64,000 nucleotides of DNA from Pectobacterium versatile (GTDB lineage Bacteria; Pseudomonadota; Gammaproteobacteria; Enterobacterales; Enterobacteriaceae), in the NCBI RefSeq assembly GCF_020166435.1, contig NZ_JAINZP010000009.1, positions 97,009-161,008 on the forward strand. Direction: 5' to 3'. Positions 9,849 to 22,231 of the stretch are shown piece after piece (within the stretch, counting starts at the first letter, position 1; every line of letters begins with the position of its first letter). The notes under the pieces were generated by a model. That model searched no databases and was not told the DNA's origin. It saw only the letters and a list, made by a program, of their open reading frames with translations. Both the position numbers and the translations under genes were made by a program.

Positions 9849-10862
9849 ATGGTTACCATGCTCGATGTAGCGAAAAAAGCCGGTGTATCCAAAGCCACCG
9901 TATCACGCGTGCTGACAGGGAATAACTATGTCAGTAAAACCACGCGAGATCGGGTATTTCGGGCGATTGAAGAGATTGGCTACCGGCCCAACCTGCTGGC
10001 GCGCCAGCTCGCCACGAGCAAATCGCAAATTATTGGTTTGGTTGTGACCAACACGCTGTACAGCGGCCCTTATTTCAGCGAATTGCTGTTCCAAACGGCA
10101 ACCATGACGGAAAAATACGGGCGGCAGCTGATCATGGCAGATGGTAAGCACAGCGCGGAAGAAGAGCGCGAAGCGATCCAGTTCCTGCTCGATTTACGCT
10201 GCGATGCCGTCATTATCTATCCGCGTTTTCTTTCCACGAATAAGCTGGAAGAGATTATCGAACAGCACGATCAACCGATCATGGTTGTGAACCGCACACT
10301 GCATCAGCACGGTGATAACGGCATCTGCGCCGATCACCAGCAGCACTGCCATGATGCCGTCAATTACCTGATTGCACAGGGCCACCGTGATATCGCCTTT
10401 GTCTGCGGATCGGCGAACTCCCCCACGGGTACAAGCCGACTGGCGGGCTACCGGCTGGCGCTGGAGGAAAACGGGGTTCCCTATAATGACAGGCTGGTTG
10501 CGTCAGGCGACTGGACCCATGACAGCGGTTATACGGCAGCAAAAACCCTGCTTCAGCGGTCAGCCGCCTTCAGCGCACTGGTCGCCAGCAATGACGATAT
10601 GGCGATTGGTGCAGCCAAAGCGCTGCGCGAACACGGCCTCACCATTCCGCAGGATGTCTCGCTGCTGGGGTTCGATGATTTACCGATGGCATCATGGTTC
10701 TACCCGCCCCTCACTACCGTACATGTGCCCGTCGCCGAGATGATCAGCTATACCCTTGAGAAACTGCTGTGCCGGCTGGAGGGTGAAACCGTCGCGCCTG
10801 CACCCGCCTTCAAAGGCGAATTGATTATCCGCGATTCCGTCAGCAAAGGCCCTGCCGCCTAA
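9849..10862 (+). CDS. LacI-family repressor, AscG-like
   Basis: 337 residues. The N-terminal LacI helix-turn-helix MLDVAKKAGVSKATVSRVL and hinge GYRPNLLARQL are followed by a periplasmic-binding-protein-like effector domain with ALVASNDDMAIGAAKAL and VSLLGFDDLPMASW. It is close to E. coli AscG throughout (TNTLYSGPYFSELLF, DGKHSAEEEREAIQFLLDLRCDA). It is divergent from the IIB-IIC-IIA-glucosidase operon, with a matching operator in the gap, so it is probably the operon's repressor, released by a beta-glucoside inducer. Confidence 0.93.
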   Translation: MVTMLDVAKKAGVSKATVSRVLTGNNYVSKTTRDRVFRAIEEIGYRPNLLARQLATSKSQIIGLVVTNTLYSGPYFSELLFQTATMTEKYGRQLIMADGKHSAEEEREAIQFLLDLRCDAVIIYPRFLSTNKLEEIIEQHDQPIMVVNRTLHQHGDNGICADHQQHCHDAVNYLIAQGHRDIAFVCGSANSPTGTSRLAGYRLALEENGVPYNDRLVASGDWTHDSGYTAAKTLLQRSAAFSALVASNDDMAIGAAKALREHGLTIPQDVSLLGFDDLPMASWFYPPLTTVHVPVAEMISYTLEKLLCRLEGETVAPAPAFKGELIIRDSVSKGPAA

Positions 10863-10863
10863 T

Positions 10864-10895
10864 CCTCACTCACACGGTGAGGCGTCATGCCTCAC
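10864..10895. terminator. Overlapping hairpins after the AscG-like gene
   Basis: CCTCAC...GTGAGG and GTGAGGC-GTCAT-GCCTCAC share the middle arm, so two alternative stems can form immediately after the stop codon. There is no T run, so true termination is uncertain. Confidence 0.35.
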
Positions 10896-10947
10896 TGCTA
10901 TCTCGATTTAAGCACCACGCTGATTTGTGACATTTTCGTGAATAACC

Positions 10948-10974
10948 TAAAGCGATATTGTTTCCCGCCGATAA
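10948..10974 (+). promoter_or_regulatory. Sigma28 (FliA) promoter of the chemoreceptor
   Basis: TAAAGCGA, an 11-base spacer, then GCCGATAA: the -10 matches the FliA consensus exactly and the spacing is the consensus for chemotaxis genes. It puts the chemoreceptor in the flagellar late regulon, with a start near 10981. Confidence 0.85.
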
Positions 10975-10980
10975 TTTATT

Positions 10981-10996
10981 TGTGACTTACATCACA
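10981..10996. promoter_or_regulatory. CRP-type palindrome at the chemoreceptor transcription start
   Basis: TGTGACTTACATCACA is TGTGA-N6-TCACA with both arms perfect. It begins about 7 bases after the sigma28 -10 element, covering the expected +1, a position more consistent with repression or a second upstream-acting role than with classical activation of this promoter. Confidence 0.7.
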
Positions 10997-11111
10997 AAAA
11001 ATGACGAGTCACGCAAGGGAATGGCCCAAAAACAGAAAGGAAGACAATCGATTGATTCTTTTATGAAAAAAGGTGCCTATGGGCGCTTATATCCCAGGGG
11101 ATATTACGCAT

Positions 11112-13120
11112 ATGTCTACAACACTGTTACCGGTTAATCACAGCACCCCATCCATCCACGCCTCACCAACCACGTCAAAAAGAAAGCTCAGCACACGGAT
11201 GCTGATGCTCCTGGCGGGCGTCACCACCATCGCACTCGGTTTTATTCTCACTATCGGCCTGCTGATCTGGCAATCTGGCCAGCAGAAAAAAACCATTGCA
11301 CAGCAGTACCTTGAGCAAACGGCATATACCAACAGCTACCTCATTCAACAAAAGCTGGATGTCGCGCTACATGCGGCGCGCAATCTGGTGCAGAGCGTTG
11401 TCAGCCTGCAAGAGGCAGGTAATGCCGACCGAAAAACCGCTGAGACGCTGCTGAAGAATGCGCTGAAGAGTCATCCCGATTTCCTTTCGATGTCACTGGC
11501 GTGGGAACCCGATGCGTTTGACGGCAAAGATAGAGAGTACGTCGGTCAGCCCGATCAGGACCCGCAAGGTCGCTTCGTCCGCTACGTTGACCGCGATACC
11601 GCAGGCAACGTTGCTCTGCATACTCTGGTGGATTATGAAACGCCCGGCAGCGGCGACTACTATCTGCTGCCGAAGAAACGCCAGAAAGAAGTGATTCTGG
11701 AACCGTATAGCTACCCCTACAACGGCGTCGATGTCCTGCTGACCTCCATTGCCGTGCCCATCATCATCAACAATAAATTTTACGGTTCCGTCACGGCGGA
11801 TTTTTCGCTGGATACACTGCAACAGCTCACCAACAATATAAAACCCTATCAAGGCACAGGCTACGCACAGCTGTTGTCTCACACCGGTGCCTACATTTCT
11901 CATCCCGACAACTCTCGGGTGACCAAAAAAATTGAAAACGACCCAATACTGCTTGAGCATGTCACCACAGGTCAGTCTTATCAGATCGAACGTGACAATG
12001 CCGTACTGAACACGCCGGCGTTTAACGTGTATGTACCAGTCACCATCGGCAATACCGGCACGCCCTGGATGCTCGGCCTGTCTGCCCCCGTCAATGTGGT
12101 GATGGCGGAAACCGCACAGCAGCGTAACGTGGGGCTGCTGCTTATGGTGCTGAGTATCGTGGTGGTTTCCGGCGTACTGGGCATCATCTTTAATCGCAAG
12201 GTTGCGCGCCCGATCGGTGGCGAACCCGCTCAGGCCGCGCAGATCGCCCTGTCCGTCGCACAAGGGGATTTAACGCAGACCATTCCTGTGCAACCGAAGG
12301 ACGACAGCAGTATTTTTTACGCCATGAACGCCATGCAGACGCAGTTGAGAGATATCGCCGAGCAGCTGATTAGCACCAGCGAATCCGTCAGCCACGGTGC
12401 GACGGAAATTGCCGCAGGCAATACCGATCTGGCTTCCCGCACCGAGCAACAGGCAGCAGCGCTGGAAGAAACCGCCGCCAGCATGGAACAGATTACGGCG
12501 ACGGTGAAACAGAATGCGGATAACGCTCATAACGCCACAACGCTGGCACAGAATGCTGCGCAGATCGCTCAGAAAGGCGACAAGATAGTCGGTCAGGTTG
12601 TCCACATCATGAGTGAGATCGACGACAGTTCGAAGAAAATTGCCGACATTACCAGCATCATCAACGGCATCGCGTTCCAAACCAATATTCTGGCACTCAA
12701 CGCGGCGGTGGAAGCCGCCAGAGCGGGCGAACAAGGGCGCGGCTTTGCGGTCGTTGCCAACGAGGTACGTAACCTCGCGCAGCGCAGCGCAGCGCCAGTG
12801 CCGTAAAAGACATCACCGCGCTGATTACGGAGTCCGCCAGCCGCGTCGATAGCGGGGTCACGCTGGTTCAGAACGCCGGTGATACCATGCAGGAAATGCT
12901 GAGTGCCGTCACGTCGGTAAAAGACATCATGGATGAGATCGTCTCAGCGTCAGATGAACAATCACGCGGGATCAGTCAGGTAACACAGGCCGTTCACGAG
13001 ATGGACGGCGTCACCCAGCAGAACGCCGCGCTGGTGCAGGAAGCTACGGCGGCGGCCGCGTCGCTGGAGGAACAGGCCAGACAGCTCGCGCAGACGGTGC
13101 TGGTATTTAAGCTTTCGTAA
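11112..13120 (+). pseudogene. Methyl-accepting chemotaxis protein, frameshifted after the signalling tip
   Basis: The ATG at 11112 begins [11 protein letters not shown]; a start at 11073 or 11079 cannot be excluded. A first membrane helix ([20 protein letters not shown]), a large periplasmic dCACHE-like sensor, a second helix ([19 protein letters not shown]), a HAMP region with PIGGEP, and the conserved tip [20 protein letters not shown] follow in order. The frame then breaks at 12778-12792, where GCGCA is present three times; two copies would restore [14 protein letters not shown] and reading through to 13120 (ending QTVLVFKLS). As it stands the protein stops at 12806 (TAA 12804-12806) without its second signalling helix. 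There is no NWETF-like tether. No sign of sequence decay beyond this. Confidence 0.88.
12778..12792 (+). repeat. Three tandem GCGCA units at the chemoreceptor frameshift
   Basis: A pentanucleotide repeat within the coding sequence, followed by the near-unit GCGCC. Changing the copy number by one shifts the frame by five bases; two copies would give an open chemoreceptor. Slipped-strand change is the simplest origin. Confidence 0.8.
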
Positions 13121-13141
13121 TCACAGTCCTTCACCCGTAGA

Positions 13142-13177
13142 AATCCCTCACAGGCCGGAAACGGCCTGTGAGGGATT
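13142..13177. terminator. Strong hairpin after the chemoreceptor gene
   Basis: AATCCCTCACAGGCCG and CGGCCTGTGAGGGATT form a stem of about 16 bp closed by a GAAA-like loop, 22 bases after the stop codon. There is no T run on either strand, so it may be a factor-dependent or mRNA-stabilising structure. Confidence 0.6.
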
Positions 13178-13411
13178 CCCAGCGTGGACAGCAATCCTCG
13201 AACGAATCTGACCACATAAACACCCACCCAAATACGATTTAGACGTCATATCGTTCTCTCCTATCCTGCCGAAAAGGCGGGTATCAATATTCGCCATAGA
13301 CGATATAAGTAATATGCTAACCTTATGATCCATTTGCCAGGGAGTGACGCCCTGTTCCTGCGCCAGCTCTCACGATAATAAAATCTACAGACCTGTAAGC
13401 TGCAAAAAAAC

Positions 13412-14602
13412 ATGAAATTCATAAAACTACCGCTACTGGCGCAAATCTCATCAGCGCATCTGGTGAGTCATTTCCATATGATGGTGCTGCCCGCACTCAT
13501 TCCGCTGCTGTCAGCCCAGCGTGATATCAGCTTTGTCGAACTCGGGTTTGCACTCAGCGTATTCAACATTGTCTCCGCCTGCGTGCAGACGCCGATTGGT
13601 TTTATGGTGGACCGCATCGGCGCACGTCGTACGTTAACCGCAGGGATCACGCTCGGGAGCCTCTGTTTTCTCTCACTCGGTTTCTCAGGCAGCTACGTCT
13701 GGCTGGTCGCTGCGATGGGGCTCGCCGGGGTGGCGAACGCGGTTTACCATCCGGCGGATTACGCCTTGCTGTCGCGCGGGATTGATGAAAAACGCATGGG
13801 TCGCGCGTTCTCGGTGCACACGTTCTCCGGCTTTCTGGGCACCGCGATTGCACCTGGTATTTTGCTGTCCGTTGCCGCCTTTTCCGGCATCGGTAGCGCA
13901 TTCATCGTCTCTGGCGTCCTCGGCTTACTGACGATACCGCTGCTTCTGACGGATCGCGATGAACCCAGTCGGGTGAAACCCGCGGCGGCAACAGGCGCCC
14001 AGCCGAGCAAATCGCGCGCACCCGTTTTCACGCTGCCGATTCTGTCGCTGCTGATTCTGTTCCTGCTGCTGAATTTAAGTACGGGCTCGATCCAGAACTT
14101 CTCGGTTACCGCGTTAGTCACGGGCTACGATTTGTCGCTTTCACAGGCTAACGTGGCGCTTACCGCATTCCTATTCGCCAGCGCCTTTGGCGTATTGGCT
14201 GGCGGCTCACTGGCGGATAAAACCAAACGCCACGGGCTGGTTGCGACGGCTGCGCTGGCCGCCACCGCCGTGCTAGTCAGTATCGTTGCCATGTATTCTT
14301 TGCCGACTCTTGTGCTTGTGCCGTTGCTAGCCGCAGCTGGATTCCTCTCAGGCATGATCGCCCCTTCACGGGATATGCTGGTGCGTGCCGCCTCACCACC
14401 GGGGGCGGAAGGACGCGTGTTTGGGATTGTCTCCACCGGCTTTAATCTGGGTGGCGCGGCAGGGCCGGTGCTGTTCGGCTGGCTGTTGGATAACGGTCAC
14501 CCTCACGCCATTTTCTGGTCTGCCGTCATCTTTATGCTGATCACGTCTTTCATCACCCTGCTACAGGAAATGCGCAGCGCCAAACGACGTGTATTGGCCT
14601 GA
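13412..14602 (+). CDS. Major facilitator superfamily (MFS) transporter, 12-helix type
   Basis: 396 residues with twelve predicted hydrophobic segments and the loop 2-3 motif GFMVDRIGARRTL typical of MFS drug/metabolite carriers; a second copy appears as GGSLADKTKRHG between helices 8 and 9. HLVSHFHMMVLPALIPLL in the first helix resembles fosmidomycin-resistance/YfcJ-like or 3-phenylpropionate-type carriers. The substrate cannot be assigned. It stands alone between the chemoreceptor and gyrB. Confidence 0.88.
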   Translation: MKFIKLPLLAQISSAHLVSHFHMMVLPALIPLLSAQRDISFVELGFALSVFNIVSACVQTPIGFMVDRIGARRTLTAGITLGSLCFLSLGFSGSYVWLVAAMGLAGVANAVYHPADYALLSRGIDEKRMGRAFSVHTFSGFLGTAIAPGILLSVAAFSGIGSAFIVSGVLGLLTIPLLLTDRDEPSRVKPAAATGAQPSKSRAPVFTLPILSLLILFLLLNLSTGSIQNFSVTALVTGYDLSLSQANVALTAFLFASAFGVLAGGSLADKTKRHGLVATAALAATAVLVSIVAMYSLPTLVLVPLLAAAGFLSGMIAPSRDMLVRAASPPGAEGRVFGIVSTGFNLGGAAGPVLFGWLLDNGHPHAIFWSAVIFMLITSFITLLQEMRSAKRRVLA

Positions 14603-14629
14603 TAAAAAGCATAAAAAACCTAGGGAACG

Positions 14630-14682
14630 TTTTTCAACGTCGCTTGCGACGACCCCAAGGGTGGCGAGCAGGACACTCGCCA
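14630..14682. repeat. Short consecutive inverted repeats after the MFS gene
   Basis: GTCGCTTGCGAC and TGGCGAG-N7-CTCGCCA follow each other within about 50 bases. The make-up, word plus its inverse in series, resembles the larger element before kup at 52997-53121. No gene is present. Confidence 0.45.
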
Positions 14683-14713
14683 TAAAAAAAGCCAGCTCCG
14701 CAGGGAGCTGGCT
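14683..14713 (-). terminator. Rho-independent terminator of the dnaA-dnaN-recF-gyrB transcript
   Basis: On the minus strand AGCCAGCTCC-loop-GGAGCTGGCT followed by seven T, starting 28 bases after the gyrB stop. Confidence 0.93.
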
Positions 14714-14740
14714 CAGATAACGATAACAATGTAGACCGAA

Positions 14741-17176
<2,436 letters not shown>

Positions 17177-18262
17177 TTAGTCCTGTGATTGAACCGTTAT
17201 TTTACCCTGTTCTACGCGGAACATCTTGCCCTTTTCACCAATCATGTCCTCTATCTGCTCAGCGCTGACTGCACTGACAAAAACCTGTGCATGAGTGGCT
17301 TTTAACCGTTCAGCCAGCAAACGGCGGCGGGTACTATCCAGTTCGGAAGCAAAATCATCGATCAGATACAGACAGCGCAGTCCGTTCTGACGGGTGAGAA
17401 ATTCACCCTGAGCCAGCCTCAGCGCGCACATCAGCAGCTTGAGCTGACCACGGGACAACATATCCTCGACGGCCACGCCGCTGGCGCGGATGCGGAAGTC
17501 GGCTTTATGCGGCCCCAGCGCCGTATAACCTAACATACGGTCGCGTTCGAACTGCCGTTCCAGCAGTTCTGCATACTCACTTTCTTTATCCCAGCCGCGC
17601 TGAAAAGAGAAACTGAGAGAAAATTCAGGTAAAAACTGCGTACAGGTCGCAGCGATATCATTGGCAATCGCCGCGCTGTATTGCGCACGCCATTCGCTGA
17701 TACGTTCCGCCAGCGGCACCAGCTCCTGATCCCAGGCTCTGAGCTGCCCATAGTGACTCACCTGACGCAGTGCTGCATTACGCTGGCGCAACAAACGCTT
17801 CATGTTGCTCCAGGCCGCGAAAAAACCGGGCTCATTATGGAAACAGCCCCAGTCGAGAAAGGCACGGCGATACTTCGGACCGCCGTTGAGCAGGGTGAAC
17901 CCTTCCGGGGTGATCAGCTGTATCGGTAGCAGTTGCGCCAGCTCAGCGACTTTATGGCCGTCGCTGCCGTCAATCCGCACCTTGCTGTCGCCCTGACGGT
18001 TTTTGCTTAATCCAACGGATCGCTCCGTTTCTGTACCGTCAATACGACCATGTAGTACAAATTCCGGCTGATCGTGACGAATCACGCGCCCTGCCTGAAT
18101 ACTACGAAACGCCCGCCCGTGCCCTAGCGTATAAATCGCTTCCAGCACGCTGGTTTTACCACTGCCGTTGGCACCGACTAAAAAATTAAAGCCTAGAACC
18201 AGCGCCAGATCGGCCGCCTCGATATTGCGGAAATCTTTGATGAGAAGACGAGTAAGGGCCAT
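17177..18262 (-). CDS. recF: DNA replication and repair protein RecF
   Basis: 361 residues (E. coli 357). Walker A is GANGSGKTS at residues 30-38, the ABC-type signature is [17 protein letters not shown], and Walker B is [13 protein letters not shown]. RecF acts with RecO and RecR to load RecA at gaps and stalled forks. It lies 49 bases after dnaN. Confidence 0.98.
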   Translation of the reverse strand: MALTRLLIKDFRNIEAADLALVLGFNFLVGANGSGKTSVLEAIYTLGHGRAFRSIQAGRVIRHDQPEFVLHGRIDGTETERSVGLSKNRQGDSKVRIDGSDGHKVAELAQLLPIQLITPEGFTLLNGGPKYRRAFLDWGCFHNEPGFFAAWSNMKRLLRQRNAALRQVSHYGQLRAWDQELVPLAERISEWRAQYSAAIANDIAATCTQFLPEFSLSFSFQRGWDKESEYAELLERQFERDRMLGYTALGPHKADFRIRASGVAVEDMLSRGQLKLLMCALRLAQGEFLTRQNGLRCLYLIDDFASELDSTRRRLLAERLKATHAQVFVSAVSAEQIEDMIGEKGKMFRVEQGKITVQSQD

Positions 18263-18311
18263 GTTGCAGTTATCTTAATGATGAAAGGGCAAGTAAACTT
18301 GCCCAATAATT

Positions 18312-19412
18312 CTACAACCGCATTGGCATGACGACATAGGCCGCCGCCCGGCTGGCGCTATCTTCGATTTGCACGCTGGAAACGGAATCGGTCAGCAGTA
18401 AACGCACACCTTCGCATTTCAGCGCGTTTAGCACATCCAGTACGTAGCTAACGTTAAAGCCGATTTCCATCTCAGTGCTGTCGTACTGTACATCCAGAAT
18501 CTCTTCCGCTTCTTCCTGCTCTGGGTTGTTAGCAGTAATTTTGAGCTGATTCTTAATTAGATGAAGACGCACACCACGGAATTTTTCATTCGATAAAATC
18601 GCCGCACGGGAGAAGGCCTGCTTGAGCAGATCGCAGCTGGCTTCCAGCGTTTTATCTGGGTTCTTTGGTAATACGCGGCGATAATCAGGGAAACGACCAT
18701 CGACCAGCTTCGACGTGAAAATGAAGTCGCCGACATGCGCGCGAATGTTGTTGCTGCCGATCTGTAGTTGCAGCGGAGTATCACCACCATCCAGCAGACG
18801 CACCAGCTCCATCACGCCTTTACGCGGTACGATCACCGAATGTGACGGTAAAGATTGGCCAACCGGCATGGAGCAAACCGCCAAACGGTGGCCATCGGTC
18901 GCGACCGTGCGCAGCTCTTCGCCTTCCGTTTCAAACAGCATACCGTTGAGGTAGTAACGGACATCCTGATGCGCCATCGAAAACTGCGTCGCTTCGATCA
19001 AACGCTTCATCGTCGCCTGCGGTAGAGAGAATTCAACCTCGCTCTGCCAGTCGTCCAGATTAGGGAAATCCACTGCGGGCAGCGTGGACAGCGAGAAACG
19101 GCTGCGGCCAGAGCGCACCAACATGCGATCGCCATCCAGCATAATCGTGATTTCCGCGCCTTCCGGCAGACCCCGGCAAATATCAAACAGTTTGCGGGCA
19201 GGGACGGTCGTAGCGCCCAGCTCATGCGGCTGCATCAGCGCAACTTTCGCCACCATCTCCATTTCCAGATCGGTACCGGTGAGCGACAACGCACCTTCCG
19301 TCACCTGAATCAGCAGGTTGCCCAGAATCGGTAAAGTCGGCCGGCCGCCCAGCGGGCTGCTGACCTGTTGTAATGGCTTTAACAGACGTTCGCGTTCAAC
19401 AATAAATTTCAT
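18312..19412 (-). CDS. dnaN: DNA polymerase III beta subunit (sliding clamp)
   Basis: 366 residues, exactly the E. coli length. The start MKFIVERERLLKPLQQVSSPLGGRPTLPILGNLL and the C-terminal VQIEDSASRAAAYVVMPMRL, which forms part of the protein-binding pocket, are conserved. The dimer encircles DNA and tethers polymerase III. Four bases separate it from dnaA, so it is co-transcribed. Confidence 0.99.
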   Translation of the reverse strand: MKFIVERERLLKPLQQVSSPLGGRPTLPILGNLLIQVTEGALSLTGTDLEMEMVAKVALMQPHELGATTVPARKLFDICRGLPEGAEITIMLDGDRMLVRSGRSRFSLSTLPAVDFPNLDDWQSEVEFSLPQATMKRLIEATQFSMAHQDVRYYLNGMLFETEGEELRTVATDGHRLAVCSMPVGQSLPSHSVIVPRKGVMELVRLLDGGDTPLQLQIGSNNIRAHVGDFIFTSKLVDGRFPDYRRVLPKNPDKTLEASCDLLKQAFSRAAILSNEKFRGVRLHLIKNQLKITANNPEQEEAEEILDVQYDSTEMEIGFNVSYVLDVLNALKCEGVRLLLTDSVSSVQIEDSASRAAAYVVMPMRL

Positions 19413-19416
19413 AATG

Positions 19417-20814
19417 TTATGAAGATAGTGTTCTGATTAAATTGGAAAAATCTTCTTTGATGTCGTGGCTTTCTTCACGCAACTGCTCAATCTTGCGGCA
19501 GGCATGCAACACCGTCGTATGGTCACGCCCGCCAAAGGCATCGCCGATTTCCGGCAGGCTGTGATTCGTCAGTTCTTTTGCCAACGCCATCGCCATCTGG
19601 CGCGGACGCGCCACCGAGCGGGAACGACGTTTAGACAGCAGGTCGGCAACCTTGATTTTATAGTATTCCGCTACGGTCTTTTGAATATTGTCGATAGTAA
19701 CCAGTTTTTCCTGCAACGCCAGTAGATCGCGCAACGCCTCACGCACAAAATCAATGGTGATCGAGCGGCCAGTAAAATTGGCATTTGCGATAACGCGGTT
19801 CAGTGCGCCTTCAAGCTCACGCACGTTAGAACGCAGGCGTTTGGCAATAAAGAATGCCACTTCGCCAGGCAGGCGAATGTCATTTTCATCTGCCTTTTTC
19901 ATCAGAATCGCCACGCGGGTTTCCAGCTCTGGCGGTTCAATGGCTACGGTTAGCCCCCAACCGAAGCGGGATTTCAGGCGGTCTTCCACGCCGTGGATCT
20001 CTTTCGGATAGCGGTCAGAAGTCAGAATAATTTGCTGGTTGCCTTCCAGCAGCGCGTTGAAGGTATGAAAGAACTCTTCCTGTGAACGCTCTTTATTAGC
20101 AAAGAATTGGATATCATCGATCAGCAGTGCGTCAACCGAGCGGTAGTAGCGTTTGAACTCTTCAATTGCATTGTTCTGCAACGCCTTCACCATATCCTGC
20201 ACGAAACGCTCGGAGTGCATGTAGACCACTTTCGCGTTGGGTTTGCGGGCAATAATGCCATTCCCCACGGCGTGCAACAGGTGTGTTTTACCCAAACCAG
20301 TACCGCCATAAAGAAACAGCGGGTTATACGCACCGCCTGGGTTGTCAGCTACCTGACGTGCCGCCGCGCGTGCTAACTGGTTCGATTTACCCTCAACGAA
20401 GTTATCAAACGTATTCTTGGGGTTCACATTGGAACGGTAGGTATGCTCTACCTGCACTGGTGAGTTATCCCAGCTTGGACGTACTGGTGCCGCACGTACT
20501 GGCTGTTGCCGCGCCACGCTGACAGGATTGTGGTGCGACTGCGCAGGCTGGCTTACGGCCTGAACTAGCGGTTTACTCCCCACTTCAAAACGCAGTAACG
20601 GTGCATCCATCCCGCAAAAATCATTCAGCAGGACATTGATATTATTTAAGTATTTATCACGAACCCAATCCAGCACAAAGCGATTGGGGGCATAGAGTGC
20701 CAGAGTGTTATCACCCAGCTCCGCCTGCAACGGGCGTATCCACATACTGAATTCTGTGGCAGGTAACTCATCCTGCAAACGGGCAAGACACTGCTGCCAA
20801 AGCGAAAGTGACAC
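19417..20814 (-). CDS. dnaA: Chromosomal replication initiator DnaA
   Basis: 465 residues from the GTG at 20814 ([24 protein letters not shown]), the start used in E. coli; an upstream in-frame start at 20844 adds ten residues that do not belong. Domain I is conserved, followed by a variable linker. Domain III has Walker [11 protein letters not shown] and Walker [10 protein letters not shown]; domain IV has the DnaA-box-binding [15 protein letters not shown]. It unwinds oriC and represses its own gene through the box at 21056. It is first in the dnaA-dnaN-recF-gyrB operon. Confidence 0.99.
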   Translation of the reverse strand: MSLSLWQQCLARLQDELPATEFSMWIRPLQAELGDNTLALYAPNRFVLDWVRDKYLNNINVLLNDFCGMDAPLLRFEVGSKPLVQAVSQPAQSHHNPVSVARQQPVRAAPVRPSWDNSPVQVEHTYRSNVNPKNTFDNFVEGKSNQLARAAARQVADNPGGAYNPLFLYGGTGLGKTHLLHAVGNGIIARKPNAKVVYMHSERFVQDMVKALQNNAIEEFKRYYRSVDALLIDDIQFFANKERSQEEFFHTFNALLEGNQQIILTSDRYPKEIHGVEDRLKSRFGWGLTVAIEPPELETRVAILMKKADENDIRLPGEVAFFIAKRLRSNVRELEGALNRVIANANFTGRSITIDFVREALRDLLALQEKLVTIDNIQKTVAEYYKIKVADLLSKRRSRSVARPRQMAMALAKELTNHSLPEIGDAFGGRDHTTVLHACRKIEQLREESHDIKEDFSNLIRTLSS

Positions 20815-21055
20815 GGCGGACTCCACTCGAACAAGAACGATCAAAAAGAAAAGAATAAGACGTTATTTATGTGACTCATGATTTTTTGGCGCCTGCGTCA
20901 TCCACGATGGTTTCATTCACAATTCAGACAGCAGACACACCACGTAGCGTGGCGGTTTACCCCGACGACCCCGTCAAAAGGATCGCTAACGGAACCGCGG
21001 ATCATAACCTAATCCGCCAAAGAGATCTTCCCCTTCTACACAGTTTCGATCCTTT

Positions 21056-21064
21056 TTATCCACA
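21056..21064 (+). promoter_or_regulatory. DnaA box in the dnaA promoter region
   Basis: TTATCCACA is the perfect consensus, 242 bases upstream of the dnaA start, as in E. coli, where such a box mediates autorepression. Confidence 0.85.
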
Positions 21065-21339
21065 GGCTATTCTCATCGCGGCTCCCCGCAACACGCCAGA
21101 GAGGCGGTTAGCGCATATTTCACCCGTTCTATATGACGCACATTCAAGCATACCCTCAGAGACACGATCGTTACGGTGGCATCGATCATGATCTTACCGG
21201 ACAGATCATTGGAGGATCCTTGCGCTTTGCAATAGAGTCCGTATAATTCCCTGCCCGCGCGTCTACGCCTTTTCTGTGCTCTGGCAGGCAGAAATTCCAA
21301 AAATAATCGGAATGGCTGGCGTGTTAAGTGTGATGTTAA

Positions 21340-21368
21340 TTGACTCAGGACTGTACAATTATTACAAT
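21340..21368 (+). promoter_or_regulatory. Sigma70 promoter of rpmH-rnpA
   Basis: TTGACT, 17 bases, TACAAT: near-consensus, giving a leader of about 115 bases before rpmH. Strength fits a ribosomal protein gene. Confidence 0.8.
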
Positions 21369-21477
21369 CCTGCCTCTTTCCGTTATATAGCTGTGATATG
21401 CGATTGAGGCGTCGGTCATTTTTTCACGCCGAACAGCCAAACGCGTTTACTGTGAAGTTATAATTTTCCAAGTTTAG

Positions 21478-21630
<153 letters not shown>

Positions 21631-21648
21631 TAAAAGCTAACCCACCGA

Positions 21649-22008
21649 GTGGTTAAGCTAGCATTTCCCAGGGAGTTACGTTTGTTAACTCCCAGTCATT
21701 TCACTTTCGTCTTTCAGCAACCGCAACGGGCTGGCACGCCGCAAATCACCATCCTCGGCCGCCTGAACTCGCTGGGGCATCCCCGCATCGGTCTTACCGT
21801 CGCCAAAAAGCATGTGAAACGTGCTCATGAACGCAATCGGATTAAACGCCTGACGCGCGAAAGTTTTCGCCTGCACCAACATTCATTGCCTTCAATGGAC
21901 TTTGTGGTGCTCGTGAAAAAAGGGGTGTCTGAACTGGATAACCGTACCCTGACGGAAGCATTGGAAAAACTATGGCGTCGGCATTGTCGTTTGGCTCCCG
22001 ACTCCTGA
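21649..22008 (+). CDS. rnpA: Ribonuclease P protein component
   Basis: 119 residues with a GTG start ([21 protein letters not shown]), as in E. coli. The basic RNR motif is in [18 protein letters not shown]. The protein assists the RNase P RNA in cutting 5' leaders from tRNA precursors. Its 3' end overlaps yidD by 37 bases. Confidence 0.98.
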   Translation: MVKLAFPRELRLLTPSHFTFVFQQPQRAGTPQITILGRLNSLGHPRIGLTVAKKHVKRAHERNRIKRLTRESFRLHQHSLPSMDFVVLVKKGVSELDNRTLTEALEKLWRRHCRLAPDS

Positions 22009-22229
22009 TCGGGTTGATACGCGGTTATCAACTCGTTATCAGCCCGTTGCTGGGACCGCATTGTCGGTTCCAGCCAACGTGCTCGCAATACGGTATTGAA
22101 GCAATACGCAGGTTCGGCATGATAAAAGGCTGTTGGTTGACGCTTAAACGCGTATTAAAATGCCATCCTTTGAACCCTGGTGGTGATGATCCCGTACCGC
22201 CAAAAACCGACAATAACAGAGAACATTAA
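21972..22229 (+). CDS. yidD: Membrane protein insertion efficiency factor YidD
   Basis: 85 residues, family DUF37. The conserved core [19 protein letters not shown] and the next segment [16 protein letters not shown] with two cysteines are present, then [12 protein letters not shown]. An amphipathic inner-membrane-associated protein aiding YidC. It begins inside rnpA and ends two bases before yidC. Confidence 0.97.
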   Translation: MASALSFGSRLLIGLIRGYQLVISPLLGPHCRFQPTCSQYGIEAIRRFGMIKGCWLTLKRVLKCHPLNPGGDDPVPPKTDNNREH

Positions 22230-22231
22230 CG

